In this document: in pieces, positions 8,900 to 21,820 of the stretch
How positions within the stretch are numbered: position 1 is the stretch's first letter
How the letters are laid out: each line of letters begins with the position of its first letter
Source: Pseudomonas akapageensis
GTDB taxonomy: Bacteria > Pseudomonadota > Gammaproteobacteria > Pseudomonadales > Pseudomonadaceae
Assembly (NCBI RefSeq): GCF_011355085.1
Contig: NZ_VXCP01000002.1
Span: forward strand, 62,001 to 126,000
Length of the DNA stretch: 64,000 nucleotides
Direction of reading: 5' to 3'
Made by a program: the position numbers and the translations under genes
The notes under the pieces: model-generated
Databases searched by the model: none
What the model saw: only the letters and a program-made list of their open reading frames with translations
Told to the model about the DNA's origin: nothing

Positions 8900-9622
8900 A
8901 TGAAGACGCCTGTCGATCCGCTGAGTGATGCCAGGATCATGGAATCCTGGCAGCACAATGCCGCGCCCTGGAGCGTTGCCGTACGCAGCGGGCAGATCGC
9001 CAACCGGCGCCTGGTCACCGATGATGCGATGCTGGCTGCTGTGCTGGGTCGCGCACCCGCTTCGGTGCTCGACCTGGGCTGTGGCGAGGGTTGGTTGGTG
9101 CGCGCCCTGGCTGATGCGGGCATCCGCGCGCTGGGCGTCGATGGCGTCGCCGAACTGGTGGAGCAGGCGCGACAGGCCGGTGGCGAGTTCCAGCAGGTGT
9201 CCTACGAGGAGATCGTTGCGGGCGGCTTCAACTGCCTGGTGGATGTCGTCGCGTGCAATTTCTCCCTGTTGGGCAAGGAGTCGGTCGAAGGCCTGCTCAA
9301 GGTCTTGCCGGCGCTGCTGAACCCAACCGGAACACTGGTCATCCAGACGCTTCACCCTGTGCTCGGTTGCGGCGATCAGGCTTATGTGGAGGGTTGGCGA
9401 GGTGGATCATGGACGGGTTTCAGTGAAGCTTTCAGCGACCCGGCGCCCTGGTACTTTCGCACATTGGAAGGTTGGGTGGCGCTGTTGCGCAGCAATGGCT
9501 GGCGGTTGCTGGAAATCCGTGAGCCGCTGCACCCTGAGACGCAAAAGCCCGCTTCGGTGATCTTCATTGCCGAAGTCATCGAGCCGCCGTGTTCTTCGGA
9601 AAAACCAGCCGAAAAACCGTGA
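8900..9622 (+). CDS. Class I SAM-dependent methyltransferase
   Basis: The 240-residue product has a Rossmann-type methyltransferase core. Motif I is VLDLGCGEGW (about residues 53-62), followed by ALGVDG at the end of strand 2. The substrate is unknown. Similarity to UbiG-like enzymes is only in the SAM-binding fold. It starts 10 bp after pdxJ and is probably co-transcribed. Its 3' end overlaps the end of the convergent sensor kinase gene by 47 bp. Confidence 0.85.
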   Translation: MKTPVDPLSDARIMESWQHNAAPWSVAVRSGQIANRRLVTDDAMLAAVLGRAPASVLDLGCGEGWLVRALADAGIRALGVDGVAELVEQARQAGGEFQQVSYEEIVAGGFNCLVDVVACNFSLLGKESVEGLLKVLPALLNPTGTLVIQTLHPVLGCGDQAYVEGWRGGSWTGFSEAFSDPAPWYFRTLEGWVALLRSNGWRLLEIREPLHPETQKPASVIFIAEVIEPPCSSEKPAEKP

Positions 9623-10964
9623 GGCCATCCGGTACGCTGGTCACCTCTGCGCGGCCCCGATGCACTTCCATGATGGAGCGCACGATTGCCAGGCCCAGGC
9701 CGGTTCCGCCTTCGAGCCGCGAGCGGCTGTCGTCGACACGGTAGAAGCGTTCGAACAAATGCGGCAAGTGTTCGGCGGCAATACCTGCGCCATCATTGCT
9801 CACAGCCACCGCAAAGCACTCGGCATGTTGCTCGATCTCCAGGCCGATTCGTGCACCTGGGGGGCTGTGGCGCAGGGCATTGGACAGCAGGTTGGACAGC
9901 GCGCGCTGGATCATCAATCGATCACCTGCCACCGTGGCCTGGCCGATGACCTGCAGATGGATCTGTTTCTCTTCGGCGGCAATGACGAACAGGTCCGCAA
10001 CCCGCTGCACTTCATCTCCCAGCGCCACCTTTTCAAACGGCACCAACGCTGCCGGATGGCTGACCTGGGCCAGGAACAGCATGTCGGTAATGATCCAGGT
10101 GACCCGCTTGAGTTCTTCGATGCTGGATTCCAGCACCGCCTTGTATTCCTCTGCCGGTCGATCCTTGGCCAGGGTGACCTGGGCCTTACCCATCAGGTTA
10201 CTGATGGGCGAGCGCAGTTCATGCGCCAGGTCATCGGAAAACTGCGAGAGTTGCTGCACGCCACTGTCCAGGCGATTGAGCATGAAGTTGATGCCGTGAG
10301 CCAGCTCGCTGAGTTCCTGTGGCAGCTTCTCCACGCAAAGCCGATGGGACAGGTCCTGGGCTGAAACCCTGGCTGCGACCCGGCGAAATTGCCTGAGCGG
10401 CAACAGCCCGCGTTGCACCAGCCACCAGGCGCCGACGCCGATCGACAGTAACAGCAGCGGCAAGGCGACAACCGTTGAACGCAGGTAAGCGCCGAGCAGT
10501 TGTTGATCGTCGGCGCGATTGGCCGACAGCAATACCCCTAACGGCTCGCCACTTTGCCGGCGAATCAGTTGCGCAGCCGTCAGCCAGCGATTGCCGTCGC
10601 TGTCGGTCCAGCTTCGGTAACTCAGTTGCTGCCGGGGCGCCAGAGGTGCCAGTTGCCGACCGTCGATGGCTGTCCCCAGCGACAACGGTGCCGGCAGCAG
10701 GCCGATGATCGTCAGGTTCAGGTTGTCGTGGCCCATGACCAGGTCCAGCAGCGCGTGGGTGCGCAAGGACGGATCATCGGCCGTCACATTCACACTGAGG
10801 TTGTGCTGCAACTGCTCCATTTTCTTTTCCAGGTTGCGCTCGACGCGCATGTTCAGCTCGCGGTTGAGCGCGAGCACCGCCAAGGTTGCCAGCAGTACGA
10901 CCAACCCGGCGCCCATGAGGCTGACCGTCAAGCCGAGCCTGAGGGAAAGGCGGACCGATTTCAT
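9576..10964 (-). CDS. czcS: Heavy-metal sensor histidine kinase (CzcS/CopS type)
   Basis: The 462-residue membrane kinase has two membrane helices (about 13-33 and 164-184) that flank a periplasmic sensor region. HAMP, HisKA and HATPase domains follow. His248 in DLAHELRSP is the phosphorylation site, [10 protein letters not shown] is the N box, and [10 protein letters not shown] is a G box. The ATG at 10964 overlaps the stop of the response regulator gene (ATGA), so they are coupled. A longer frame upstream is ignored because it would run deep into czcR. Synteny with a divergent czcCBA pump points to Zn/Cd/Co sensing; CopS-like Cu sensing is the alternative. Confidence 0.88.
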   Translation of the reverse strand: MKSVRLSLRLGLTVSLMGAGLVVLLATLAVLALNRELNMRVERNLEKKMEQLQHNLSVNVTADDPSLRTHALLDLVMGHDNLNLTIIGLLPAPLSLGTAIDGRQLAPLAPRQQLSYRSWTDSDGNRWLTAAQLIRRQSGEPLGVLLSANRADDQQLLGAYLRSTVVALPLLLLSIGVGAWWLVQRGLLPLRQFRRVAARVSAQDLSHRLCVEKLPQELSELAHGINFMLNRLDSGVQQLSQFSDDLAHELRSPISNLMGKAQVTLAKDRPAEEYKAVLESSIEELKRVTWIITDMLFLAQVSHPAALVPFEKVALGDEVQRVADLFVIAAEEKQIHLQVIGQATVAGDRLMIQRALSNLLSNALRHSPPGARIGLEIEQHAECFAVAVSNDGAGIAAEHLPHLFERFYRVDDSRSRLEGGTGLGLAIVRSIMEVHRGRAEVTSVPDGLTVFRLVFPKNTAAR

Positions 10965-11635
10965 TCGCGCGGCTCCAGCACGTAACCGACGCCGCGCAGG
11001 GTATGGATCAACTTGTTGTCGAAGGGATCGTCGATCTTGGCGCGCAGCCTGCGAATCGATACCTCGACCACATTGGTGTCGCAATCGAAGTTCATGTCCC
11101 AGACCAGCGAAATGATCTGGGTACGCGACAGCACTTCGCCGTTGTGACGCATCAACAGGTGCAGCAGCGCGAATTCCTTGGCGGTCAGGTCGATGCGTCG
11201 GCTGCCCCGGTAGGCACGGTGACGCCCCCGGTCCAGTTCCAGGTCGGCGACCTTGAGGGTTTCCGGAGCCAGGCTGTGTTCACTGCGGCGCAACAGCGTA
11301 CGCACGCGGGCCAGTAGTTCAGGAAACTCGAAGGGTTTTACCAGGTAGTCGTCGGCGCCCAGATCCAGCCCCTTGACCTTGTCGGCCAAGCGACCGCGAG
11401 CGGTGAGCATCATGATTCGGGTATTGCTGTGGGTGCGCAGCTGCTCCAGCACGCCCCAGCCGTCGACCTGGGGAAGATTGACGTCCAGGATCACCAGGTC
11501 ATAGGCCTGTTGCTGTGCCAGGTGCAAACCGTCGGCTCCATTGTTGGTACAGTCGACGATATAGCCGTTTTCGGTAAGACCTTGATGTAGATATTCTGCG
11601 GTTTTTATTTCGTCTTCGATAACCAGTATTCGCAT
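10961..11635 (-). CDS. czcR: Heavy-metal response regulator (CzcR/CopR type, OmpR family)
   Basis: The 224-residue product has a receiver domain (RILVIEDE; phospho-acceptor Asp51 in LVILDVNLP; Lys in VKPFEF) and an OmpR-type winged helix that ends in [11 protein letters not shown]. It should activate the divergent czcCBA genes and its own operon when phosphorylated by the adjacent kinase. ATG 11635 is chosen because the family starts at MRILVIEDE; 66 further in-frame upstream codons are AT-rich non-coding sequence. In P. aeruginosa CzcR also represses the porin gene oprD, which is relevant because an OprD-type gene follows czcA here. Confidence 0.9.
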   Translation of the reverse strand: MRILVIEDEIKTAEYLHQGLTENGYIVDCTNNGADGLHLAQQQAYDLVILDVNLPQVDGWGVLEQLRTHSNTRIMMLTARGRLADKVKGLDLGADDYLVKPFEFPELLARVRTLLRRSEHSLAPETLKVADLELDRGRHRAYRGSRRIDLTAKEFALLHLLMRHNGEVLSRTQIISLVWDMNFDCDTNVVEVSIRRLRAKIDDPFDNKLIHTLRGVGYVLEPRE

Positions 11636-12045
11636 GAGATAATACTCTATGAAGTCAGAAAGGTTGAGGGGTGGTTGCTCAGAAAACATAGAGTTTTTGT
11701 AATAAGTTTTCTTGGGTTTGGAGTTGTTTGATAATGTGATCGTAAACCCTGAAGTGACCTTGTGGTCAAGCTGTAATCCCTTGTCGGGTGGTCGTTTCGG
11801 GGTGGTTTGCTCCGGGTATTTGTTGCTTTTCATTGCTGGCGGATATTGTTGAGTGGCGCCTCATGGTGCCCCCCCCGATAGTAGTTCACTGCAGTGTTAA
11901 AAGTTCCCGGATAACGTATTTGTAATGTTTTAGTCACCCTGCTGATAAAGGTCGGAAACTACATTGCACTCCACTGAAAACTGTACCGCTTTATCTCGTC
12001 ACATATGGACGAAGGTAATGCGAGCGGTGAGGAAGGAGAGTGCAA
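11636..12045. promoter_or_regulatory. Divergent control region between czcR and czcC
   Basis: This 410-bp AT-rich gap separates the divergent regulator and pump genes and must hold both promoters and the regulator's sites. On the plus strand TTGTAA (11920-11925), an 18-bp gap and GATAAA (11944-11949) give a weak promoter candidate for czcC. GGAAGGAG (12031-12038) is the strong ribosome site of czcC. I cannot define the CzcR box with certainty, and I see no gene here. Confidence 0.4.
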
Positions 12046-13326
12046 ATGTTTTGGAACAGTAAACTTCCCCGATCCAGAGGCAAAAGGGCTGCGTGGCGTC
12101 GTTTGGCTCTGCCCATGTTTGTTGTGGTGCAGGTGGCAACCACGGCCGAACGCCTTCAGGCAGCACAAGGCGCAGCATTGACCCTCGATGATGCTCTGCA
12201 GACTGCCCTGGCCAATAACCCCGAGCTGGCGGCGGTACAGTGGGGTATCGAGATTGCCAGGGGAGAGCGCCAGCAAGCGGGCTTGATTCCCAATCCAGAA
12301 CTTTCCTGGCAGGCCGAAGACACCCGCCGAAACACTCGAACCACCACCCTGAGTGTCAGCCAGGCGCTGGAGCTGGGTGGCAAGCGCGGCGCTCGCGTCG
12401 AGTTGGCACGGCGTGGTCAGGATGCCGCAGAGGTGGAGTTGGAGCGTCAGCGCAACCTGTTGCGCGCCGATGTCATCGGCGCTTTTTATGGCGCTGCGCG
12501 TGCACAGGAACGCCTGCAGCTGGCCGAGCAGTCGAAGGCACTCGCCGAGCGGGGCTTGAGTGTCGCTCAGGTGCGGATCAAAGCCGGTAAAGCCTCGCCC
12601 GTCGAAGCGACTCGCGCGCAGGTGCAGCTTTCGGAGGTGCGCCTGGAGTTGAATCGCGCGCAGGCTCAGCGAGCCGACGCTTATCAACGATTGGCCGAGG
12701 TCACCGGCGCGCCAGTTGCTCAGTTCGCACGGGTCGATACCCATGTCGAAGGGCCTGGACGTATCCCGGAGGTAGCAGGCCTTCTTGAGCGTATCGGTGA
12801 TACCGCCGACCTGCGTCTGGCGCAATTGCAGATCGATCAACGCGAGGCGTCGCTGGGACTGGAGAAGACCCAGCGTATACCCAACCTCACGTTAAGCCTG
12901 GGCAGCCAATACAGCGAAGCCGAACGCGAGCGGGTCAACCTGGTGGGCGTGTCGATGCCCATCCCGCTGTTCAACCGCAACCAGGGCAACATCCTCTCGG
13001 CAGCGCGCCGTGCCGACCAGGCCCGTGATCTGCGCAATGCCGCCGAACTGCGCTTGCGTACCGATGTGCGCCAGGCGCTGGACCAGTGGAATACGGCGCA
13101 GAACGAAGTGACGTCATTCAACCGGATCATCCTGCCTGCCGCGCAAGACGCGGTCGACACCGCCACCCGTGGCTTCGAGGCTGGCAAGTTCAATTTCCTC
13201 GATGTTCTCGATGCGCAACGGACCCTGGTCAACGCCCGCACCCAGTATCTCCAGGCGACGGCCCAGGTCACTGACGCCTGGGTACGGATCGAGCGGGTGT
13301 TCGGCGACTTGTCCGGGGCACCGTGA
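12046..13326 (+). CDS. czcC: CzcC, outer-membrane channel of the heavy-metal RND pump (TolC family)
   Basis: The 426-residue product has an N-terminal export signal (hydrophobic stretch about residues 21-40), then two repeats of the outer membrane efflux domain rich in long heptad helices. The start typical of the family is seen in LTLDDALQTALANNPEL. It forms the trimeric outer-membrane duct of the CzcCBA pump. ATG 12046 is preferred over the in-frame GTG at 12040, because GGAAGGAG is 7 bp from the ATG but only 1 bp from the GTG. Confidence 0.92.
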   Translation: MFWNSKLPRSRGKRAAWRRLALPMFVVVQVATTAERLQAAQGAALTLDDALQTALANNPELAAVQWGIEIARGERQQAGLIPNPELSWQAEDTRRNTRTTTLSVSQALELGGKRGARVELARRGQDAAEVELERQRNLLRADVIGAFYGAARAQERLQLAEQSKALAERGLSVAQVRIKAGKASPVEATRAQVQLSEVRLELNRAQAQRADAYQRLAEVTGAPVAQFARVDTHVEGPGRIPEVAGLLERIGDTADLRLAQLQIDQREASLGLEKTQRIPNLTLSLGSQYSEAERERVNLVGVSMPIPLFNRNQGNILSAARRADQARDLRNAAELRLRTDVRQALDQWNTAQNEVTSFNRIILPAAQDAVDTATRGFEAGKFNFLDVLDAQRTLVNARTQYLQATAQVTDAWVRIERVFGDLSGAP

Positions 13327-13352
13327 GCGCATTCCTCGGCCCAGGGCTGCAC

Positions 13353-13537
13353 GTTTGAAACGTCTGGTGATTTGCCTTTTGTGTGTCAGCGGCCTGCTGC
13401 TCAGTGATAACCGGCTACATCGCCCGATCTTCCAGATGCAGGAGCCCCGGCACTGGTGCAGCCACGAATTTCATCGCGCATTGGGCGCGCTCTTTTCATC
13501 GAATCTCAAAGATCCGCCGCGACAGTCGCTCTGGTGA
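13353..13537 (+). CDS. Possible small exported protein between czcC and czcB
   Basis: A TTG-initiated frame of 61 codons begins KRLVICLLCVSGLLLSDNR, which reads like a positively charged, hydrophobic signal sequence, and then has HRPIFQ and a tail with two histidines. The codon pattern and the position, filling the 246-bp gap between czcC and czcB, hint at a real small gene. The start codon is weak and the ribosome site is poor (AGGG about 9 bp upstream). I recognise no family. Confidence 0.35.
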
Positions 13538-13572
13538 TGTCACGACGGATGCCAATGCTCTCGGGAGTACGC

Positions 13573-14775
13573 ATGGACAAGAAACACATCATGGTCGCCG
13601 TCTTGACCCTGGCGATCGGTCTGGGTGTCGGCGCATGGACGCAACGCCAGGTTGGCGCGCCCCCATCAGCGACTCAATACGGACATGAAGGTACCGAGGA
13701 ACACGGTGAAGCCGGGCATGCCGAGACTCGGCAGCCTGAAAGCGAGGCCGATCGGCTGATACTCAGTGCCGAACAGATCCAGGCAGTTGGCATCGAACTG
13801 GCCGAAGCCCGGCTTCGGGCGTTGAACAGCACGCTTTCCCTGCCCGGGGAAATCCGCTTCGACGAGGACCGCACGGCCCACGTGGTTCCCAGGGCCGCTG
13901 GTGTGGTCGAGTCGGTCCAGGTCAATCTGGGGCAGGCAGTGAAAAAGGGCGATCTGCTGGCGGTTATCGCCAGCCAGCAGATTTCCGATCAGCGCAGCGA
14001 GCTGGCGGCTAGCCAGCGCCGACTCGAACTGGCACGCACTACCTACGAGCGGGAGCGACAGCTGTGGCAGGAACGAATCTCTGCCGAACAGGATTTCCTG
14101 CAGGCGCGCCAGGGCCTGCAGGAGGCCGAGATCGCCTTGAGCAATGCCCGCCAGAAAATGAGTGCACTGAGCGGCAACACCTTGCTGGCTGGTGGCAACC
14201 GCTATGAGTTGCGCGCGCCGTTCGACGCTGTGGTGGTAGAGAAACACCTGGTCCCGGGGGAGGTGGTCAACGAGGCGAGCAATGCCTTCACCCTGTCGGA
14301 CCTGTCGCGGGTCTGGGTCACTTTCGGTGTTTCTGCCAGGGATCTGGGCAAGGTCCGGGTCGGTAAATCAGTCACCATCAGCGCGGCGGAGCTCGACGAA
14401 CAGGTGACCGGCTCCGTGAGTCATGTCGGCAGCCTGCTCGGCGAGCAGACCCGGACCGCAACAGTCCGCGTGACCCTGGATAACCCTCTTGGCGCATGGC
14501 GGCCGGGCCTGTTCGTCTCGGTGCTGCTGCCGAGCGACACGCAGCCGGCCCGGGTCTCGGTGCCCGAGCATGCCATCCAGACCCTGGAAGACAAGCCTTC
14601 GGTGTTCGTCCGCGTCGATGAGGGCTTTGTCGCCCGGCCGGTAGTCCTGGGCGCCCGCCAGGCCGGGTATGTCGAGATCAGGCAAGGCCTGGAGGCGGGC
14701 CAGTGGGTGGCGACCACCGGCAGTTTCATTCTCAAGTCGGAGCTGGGCAAGGACTCGGCCGAGCACGCCCATTGA
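13573..14775 (+). CDS. czcB: CzcB, periplasmic adaptor (membrane fusion protein) of the heavy-metal pump
   Basis: The 400-residue HlyD/RND adaptor has an N-terminal membrane anchor (about residues 6-24). A His/Glu-rich stretch follows (residues about 36-50: YGHEGTEEHGEAGHAE), as expected for a metal-binding CzcB N-terminus. Then come barrel-sandwich and lipoyl segments, a long coiled-coil hairpin (about 135-200), and beta-barrel and membrane-proximal domains. It bridges CzcA and CzcC. ATG 13573 is preceded by GGGAG 5 bp upstream; an open extension to 13456 lacks one. Confidence 0.92.
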   Translation: MDKKHIMVAVLTLAIGLGVGAWTQRQVGAPPSATQYGHEGTEEHGEAGHAETRQPESEADRLILSAEQIQAVGIELAEARLRALNSTLSLPGEIRFDEDRTAHVVPRAAGVVESVQVNLGQAVKKGDLLAVIASQQISDQRSELAASQRRLELARTTYERERQLWQERISAEQDFLQARQGLQEAEIALSNARQKMSALSGNTLLAGGNRYELRAPFDAVVVEKHLVPGEVVNEASNAFTLSDLSRVWVTFGVSARDLGKVRVGKSVTISAAELDEQVTGSVSHVGSLLGEQTRTATVRVTLDNPLGAWRPGLFVSVLLPSDTQPARVSVPEHAIQTLEDKPSVFVRVDEGFVARPVVLGARQAGYVEIRQGLEAGQWVATTGSFILKSELGKDSAEHAH

Positions 14776-14796
14776 ATCGCTCCCCTGAACGAGTAG

Positions 14797-17952
<3,156 letters not shown>

Positions 17953-18108
17953 CAGAATTGTAATTTTCAAATCATCTTCAGGTTATCCACGAATTGCAAG
18001 GATAGGACATCGGCTGCCATGGGTGGTCGAAGTCCCCTGAATAATGTCGAAAACAACTTTCAGGGCGGCACATAACACTAATAACTGCCGACAGTTCTGG
18101 AGTTGCAG

Positions 18109-19434
18109 ATGGGAAAAAGGATCACGACGTCTTTGGCTGTTTTCTCGGCTTTGGCGAGTTTTGCACCATTAGAAGCGATGGCCGAAGAATCAAAGGATGG
18201 CTTTATCGAAGGTAGCAGCATGACGCTGCTCAATCGCAACTTCTATTTCAACCGCGATTATCGCAAAGGGCAGTCCAGCCCGACTGGCAATGGTTATTCC
18301 GAGGCCTGGGCTCACGGCATCATTGGCCGTTTCGAATCGGGCTTTACCCAGGGCACCGTGGGCGTGGGCTTGGACGCGTTCGCCATGCTGGGCCTCAAGC
18401 TCGATACCGGCGATGGCCGCAATGGCGGACGCAGTTCGTTCGACATGCTGCCGGTCGACGGTAACGGCAAGGCCTCCGATGAGTTCAGCAAGGTTGGCGG
18501 GGCGGCCAAGCTGCGTGCGTTCGACACGGTGGTCAAAGTCGGTGACGTGTTCCCGACCACGCCAGTGGTGCACTACGGTGACTCGCGTCTGTTGCCTGAA
18601 AGCTTCACCGGGTGGACAGCCGAGAACTCAAGCATCACGGGGCTCAAGGTTCAGGGCGGCCGCTTGCACGCCATGAGTCAGCCATTGTCGAGCAACCGGC
18701 GCGATGGTTTCGCCACCTTCTATGGTGGGGCGGTGGATTCTCCTTGGCTGGGGTACTTCGGCGGTGATTACGACGTCAATTCGAACCTGTCTCTGAGTCT
18801 CTATTCCAGCCGTCTGAAGGATGTCTGGAACCAGTACTACGCAGGTACCAGCTTCAAGTACCCGATCTCCAGCGAACTCAGCGTCTTCGCCGGCTTGAAC
18901 TATTACAAGGCGGTGGATGAGGGCAAACAACAGCTGGGAGAATTCAATAACGACATCTGGAGCGGCAAGGTCGGGGTCAAGTACGGCGCTCACAGCGTGG
19001 CGCTGTCGCACCAACGTAACAACGGTGACAATGATTTCGACTATTTGCGCCAGTCCGATTCGATCTTCCTGGATAACTCGATCCAGTACAGCGACTTCAA
19101 CGCGCCCCGGGAGCGGTCCTGGATGGTCCGCTACGACCTCGACATGGCCGCCTTCGGAGTGCCTGGTCTGTCGTTCATGACCCGTTATGGGAAGGGGACG
19201 GGTGCGGACTATTCCAATGCCAATGCCGTTTACACACGCTCGGATGCCAACGGTAATCCACTGACCGATCAGAAGCGCTGGGAGCGGGATTTCGAGGCCC
19301 GATATGTGGTGCAATCCGGCTCGCTCAAGGACATGTCGCTGCGACTGCGCCAGGCGAACACGCGAGCGACGGCATTCGAGTCTGATCTGGATGAAGTTCG
19401 GTTGATCGTCGAATATCCACTGGCTTTGCTTTAA
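18109..19434 (+). CDS. OprD-family outer-membrane porin
   Basis: The 441-residue product has a signal peptide (to about residue 26, EAMAEE) and an OprD-type 18-strand barrel. The family opening is GFIEGSSMTLLNRNFYFNRDYR, followed by ESGFTQGTVGVGLDAF. OprD porins take up basic amino acids, small aromatic acids or similar solutes; the substrate here is unknown. ATG 18109 is used because GGAG lies 6 bp upstream; a TTG at 18103 is in frame. It is 156 bp after czcA and may be transcribed separately. Its place beside czcRS matters because CzcR controls oprD in P. aeruginosa. Confidence 0.9.
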   Translation: MGKRITTSLAVFSALASFAPLEAMAEESKDGFIEGSSMTLLNRNFYFNRDYRKGQSSPTGNGYSEAWAHGIIGRFESGFTQGTVGVGLDAFAMLGLKLDTGDGRNGGRSSFDMLPVDGNGKASDEFSKVGGAAKLRAFDTVVKVGDVFPTTPVVHYGDSRLLPESFTGWTAENSSITGLKVQGGRLHAMSQPLSSNRRDGFATFYGGAVDSPWLGYFGGDYDVNSNLSLSLYSSRLKDVWNQYYAGTSFKYPISSELSVFAGLNYYKAVDEGKQQLGEFNNDIWSGKVGVKYGAHSVALSHQRNNGDNDFDYLRQSDSIFLDNSIQYSDFNAPRERSWMVRYDLDMAAFGVPGLSFMTRYGKGTGADYSNANAVYTRSDANGNPLTDQKRWERDFEARYVVQSGSLKDMSLRLRQANTRATAFESDLDEVRLIVEYPLALL

Positions 19435-19587
19435 AAGCACTTAGTTAATTTCACGCGGGTATTCTTGCAGGAATGTAATGGGGCACTCACCGTCCTGTTA
19501 GTTTCACTTGCTTATGATTGAGCCAACTCCAAAAGCAGAACCAATCGACTGCTTGATCTGAAGTTTAATCTGGATAAGGTGAGTGTT

Positions 19588-19800
19588 ATGAGCAGGTTTG
19601 AACTGTTGTTTATTACTGTGCTGGCGTTGGGTTCTACTTCGGTGGTGGCTGCAGATGGCAGTGAGCGTTCTCAAGCGTTCTGGAAAGAATACAAAGCCAG
19701 TCAGGAGCGTATTCGCATTCAGGCGCAGCGTAATGCCGAACCGAGCAAGCAAAAGAGTGATAACACCGAGAAAGCCAAGGATAAGCTGGCGAAAGACTGA
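19588..19800 (+). CDS. Small secreted hypothetical protein
   Basis: The 70-residue product has a clear signal peptide (about residues 1-19, ending in SVVAADG). The mature part is short and very hydrophilic, rich in Lys, Glu, Ser and Gln and without cysteine. ATG 19588 has AAGGTG 6 bp upstream; an in-frame GTG lies at 19579. It is followed by two tandem terminators, so it ends the metal/porin region. I recognise no family. The position suggests a metal- or envelope-related role, but nothing in the protein proves it. Confidence 0.65.
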   Translation: MSRFELLFITVLALGSTSVVAADGSERSQAFWKEYKASQERIRIQAQRNAEPSKQKSDNTEKAKDKLAKD

Positions 19801-19820
19801 TTGTACGAGTTGCGTTGGAT

Positions 19821-19865
19821 ATTCACCTTGAAGCTTTTCAGCTCCTTTGGAAGGGTGAATTTTTT
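19821..19865 (+). terminator. First of two tandem terminators
   Basis: ATTCACCTT (19821-19829) pairs with AAGGGTGAAT (19851-19860) with one bulge, followed by five T's. It lies 20 bp after the stop of the small secreted protein gene. Confidence 0.55.
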
Positions 19866-19890
19866 GGCGCCCATACGGGCGCCTTTTTTT
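19866..19890 (+). terminator. Strong Rho-independent terminator
   Basis: GGCGCCC/GGGCGCC with a 4-nt loop (19866-19883) is followed by seven T's. It directly abuts the first terminator and separates this operon from the convergent cmoB gene. Confidence 0.9.
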
Positions 19891-19913
19891 GAGGATTGAA
19901 GGGCTCGCGAGTA

Positions 19914-20870
19914 TTACTTGCGTGCGACGATCACCGCTCGCATCGGAGCGGGCAGGCCTTCGATGGTACGGCTGTGATCATTGGGGTCGAGGAAGTCGCT
20001 GAGCGACTGGTAACGCATCCATTCGGTACTGCGCTGCTCCTTGACGCTGGTAACGCTCACATCGACGCAGCGCACGTCACTGAAGCCCGCGCGTCGCAGC
20101 CACAGTTCCAGCGCCGGTACCGAGGGCAGGAACCAGACATTGCGCATTTGCGCATAGCGATCTTCGGGCACCAGCACCTGGTGTACGTCGCCGGCAACTA
20201 CCAGGGTTTCGAGCACCAGTTCGCCGCCCTTGACCAGGCAGTCCTTCAAGGCCAGCAGGTGTTCGATGGGCGAACGGCGGTGGTAGAACACTCCCATGGA
20301 AAACACGGTGTCGAAGCCTTCCAGGTTCGCCGGCAGGTCTTCCAGGGCGAAGGGCAGGTGCCAGGCTGGAAGCTCCGGCAGATAGCGTTGAACGGCCTGG
20401 AACTGACAGAAAAACAGCCAGTTCGGGTCTACGCCGATCACGCTGTCGGCACCGGCGCCGAGCATGCGCCATTGGTAGTAACCGTTGCCGCAGCCCACAT
20501 CCAGCACGCGCTTGCCGCGCAAGTCCAGGTGCGGTGACACCCGCGACCACTTCCAGTCCGAACGCCATTCGGTGTCGACGTGTACGCCGAACAGGTCGAA
20601 CGGCCCTTTGCGCCAGGGCGACAGGCCCATCAGCGCTTGGCGCATGCGAGCACGGGTTTCGCTGTCGCAATCGGTGTCCAGGGTCAGGCCGTCGGTCAGG
20701 TTGACTTCGGTCGGCGTCAGGACGGGTAGGGCATCGAGCGCGTTTTGCCAGCGTTCGAGGTCGCCGTGGCCCTTTTCCATCTTGGCATCGAGTTGTGCCT
20801 GCAGGCCGTTCGCCCAGTCAGCCAGGGGAGTGCCCGCCAGACGGCGGACCAGTGGGGCTAGATCTATCAT
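19914..20870 (-). CDS. cmoB: CmoB, tRNA U34 carboxymethyltransferase
   Basis: The 318-residue SAM-fold enzyme transfers the carboxymethyl group of carboxy-SAM to 5-hydroxyuridine at tRNA position 34, making cmo5U, which widens codon reading. [20 protein letters not shown] is the nucleotide-binding motif, with [20 protein letters not shown] after it. Length and N-terminal helical region fit the family. The ATG overlaps the cmoA stop (ATGA), so translation is coupled to cmoA, the enzyme that makes its cofactor. Confidence 0.97.
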   Translation of the reverse strand: MIDLAPLVRRLAGTPLADWANGLQAQLDAKMEKGHGDLERWQNALDALPVLTPTEVNLTDGLTLDTDCDSETRARMRQALMGLSPWRKGPFDLFGVHVDTEWRSDWKWSRVSPHLDLRGKRVLDVGCGNGYYQWRMLGAGADSVIGVDPNWLFFCQFQAVQRYLPELPAWHLPFALEDLPANLEGFDTVFSMGVFYHRRSPIEHLLALKDCLVKGGELVLETLVVAGDVHQVLVPEDRYAQMRNVWFLPSVPALELWLRRAGFSDVRCVDVSVTSVKEQRSTEWMRYQSLSDFLDPNDHSRTIEGLPAPMRAVIVARK

Positions 20871-21610
20871 GGCAGGGCAATCAACGAGGCGAAGTTAAGG
20901 CATTGGAACCAGGGAACGACTTTCGAAAAGCCAGCAGCGAGCAGGCGTTCACGGTGTTCTTCCAGGCTGTCGGGTTTCATTACGTTTTCGATGGCACTGC
21001 GCTTCTGGGCAATTTCCAGGTCGCTGTAGCCATTAGCGCGCTTGAAGGCGATATGCAGGTCGGTGAGCAGGGCGTGTTCATCGGCATCGTTGAAGCGCAG
21101 CTTCTCCGACAGAATCAGTGCACCACCGGGGACCAATGCCTGGCGAATGCGGCCGAGCAAGGCCAGGCGTTGTTCCGGTGCAATGAACTGCAAAGTGAAG
21201 TTCAGGGCCACCACTGACGCCGGCTTGAATTCGAGCGCCAGGATGTCGGCCTCGATGACGTCCACCGGCAGCAACTCCTGGAACATCGAATCCTGGGCAT
21301 TGAGGTACTCGCGGCAACGCTCGACCATGGCCTGGGAGTTGTCCACGGCAATGACCCGGCAGTCTTCGCTACGCACGTGCCGGCGCAGTGCCTGGGTGAC
21401 TGCGCCGAGCGAGCTGCCCAGGTCATAGAGCACACTGTGCGGCTGGGCGAATTGGGCGGCGAGCACGCCAAGGTTCTCGACGATGGTCGGGTAACCGGGC
21501 ACCGAACGCTTGATCATGTCCGGGAAGACCCGCACCACGTCTTCGTTGAAGGCGAAGTCGGGCACCTGGGCCAGCGGCTGGGCGAATAGGCGATCGGGCT
21601 CTTTGCTCAC
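20867..21610 (-). CDS. cmoA: CmoA, carboxy-S-adenosyl-L-methionine synthase
   Basis: The 247-residue product converts SAM and prephenate to carboxy-SAM, the donor used by CmoB. Recognisable segments are [22 protein letters not shown] at the N-terminus, [12 protein letters not shown] (SAM motif) and [13 protein letters not shown]. The gene is first in a two-gene cmoAB operon, with a 4-bp overlap. Confidence 0.97.
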   Translation of the reverse strand: MSKEPDRLFAQPLAQVPDFAFNEDVVRVFPDMIKRSVPGYPTIVENLGVLAAQFAQPHSVLYDLGSSLGAVTQALRRHVRSEDCRVIAVDNSQAMVERCREYLNAQDSMFQELLPVDVIEADILALEFKPASVVALNFTLQFIAPEQRLALLGRIRQALVPGGALILSEKLRFNDADEHALLTDLHIAFKRANGYSDLEIAQKRSAIENVMKPDSLEEHRERLLAAGFSKVVPWFQCLNFASLIALP

Positions 21611-21693
21611 AGGAGTTCCAACGGTGCAGAAGGGGAAAAGGGCGGCATTTTATCCAAGTTAGCGGTAGGTTGCATCGCGGATAGACGATCTGC

Positions 21694-21820
21694 GAGTGCT
21701 TCGCACTCGAGCGCAGCCTGCGGCAGCGGCTACAGCCACCGCCACCGCCACCGCCACCGCATCAAGCCGAACCTTTGTAGCCGCTGCCGCAGGCTGCGCT
21801 CGGGCGCGGAGCGGCCGTAG
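21694..21820. repeat. REPIN (REP doublet) with a GCCACC tandem repeat in its loop
   Basis: Two inverted copies of the Pseudomonas REP unit built on GCAGCCTGCGGCAGCGGCTACA lie at 21709-21734 and 21776-21801. The loop carries four exact GCCACC hexamers (21735-21758). A small GAGTGC/GCACTC hairpin (21694-21708) flanks the left unit. The right half overlaps the 3' end of the YhhN-family gene. Related pairs are at 31857, 38395 and 41471. Confidence 0.85.

Noticed and set aside
21694..21801. CRISPR-like repeat arrangement
   Set aside because: The units are inverted rather than direct and there is only one pair with a low-complexity spacer. It is a REPIN.
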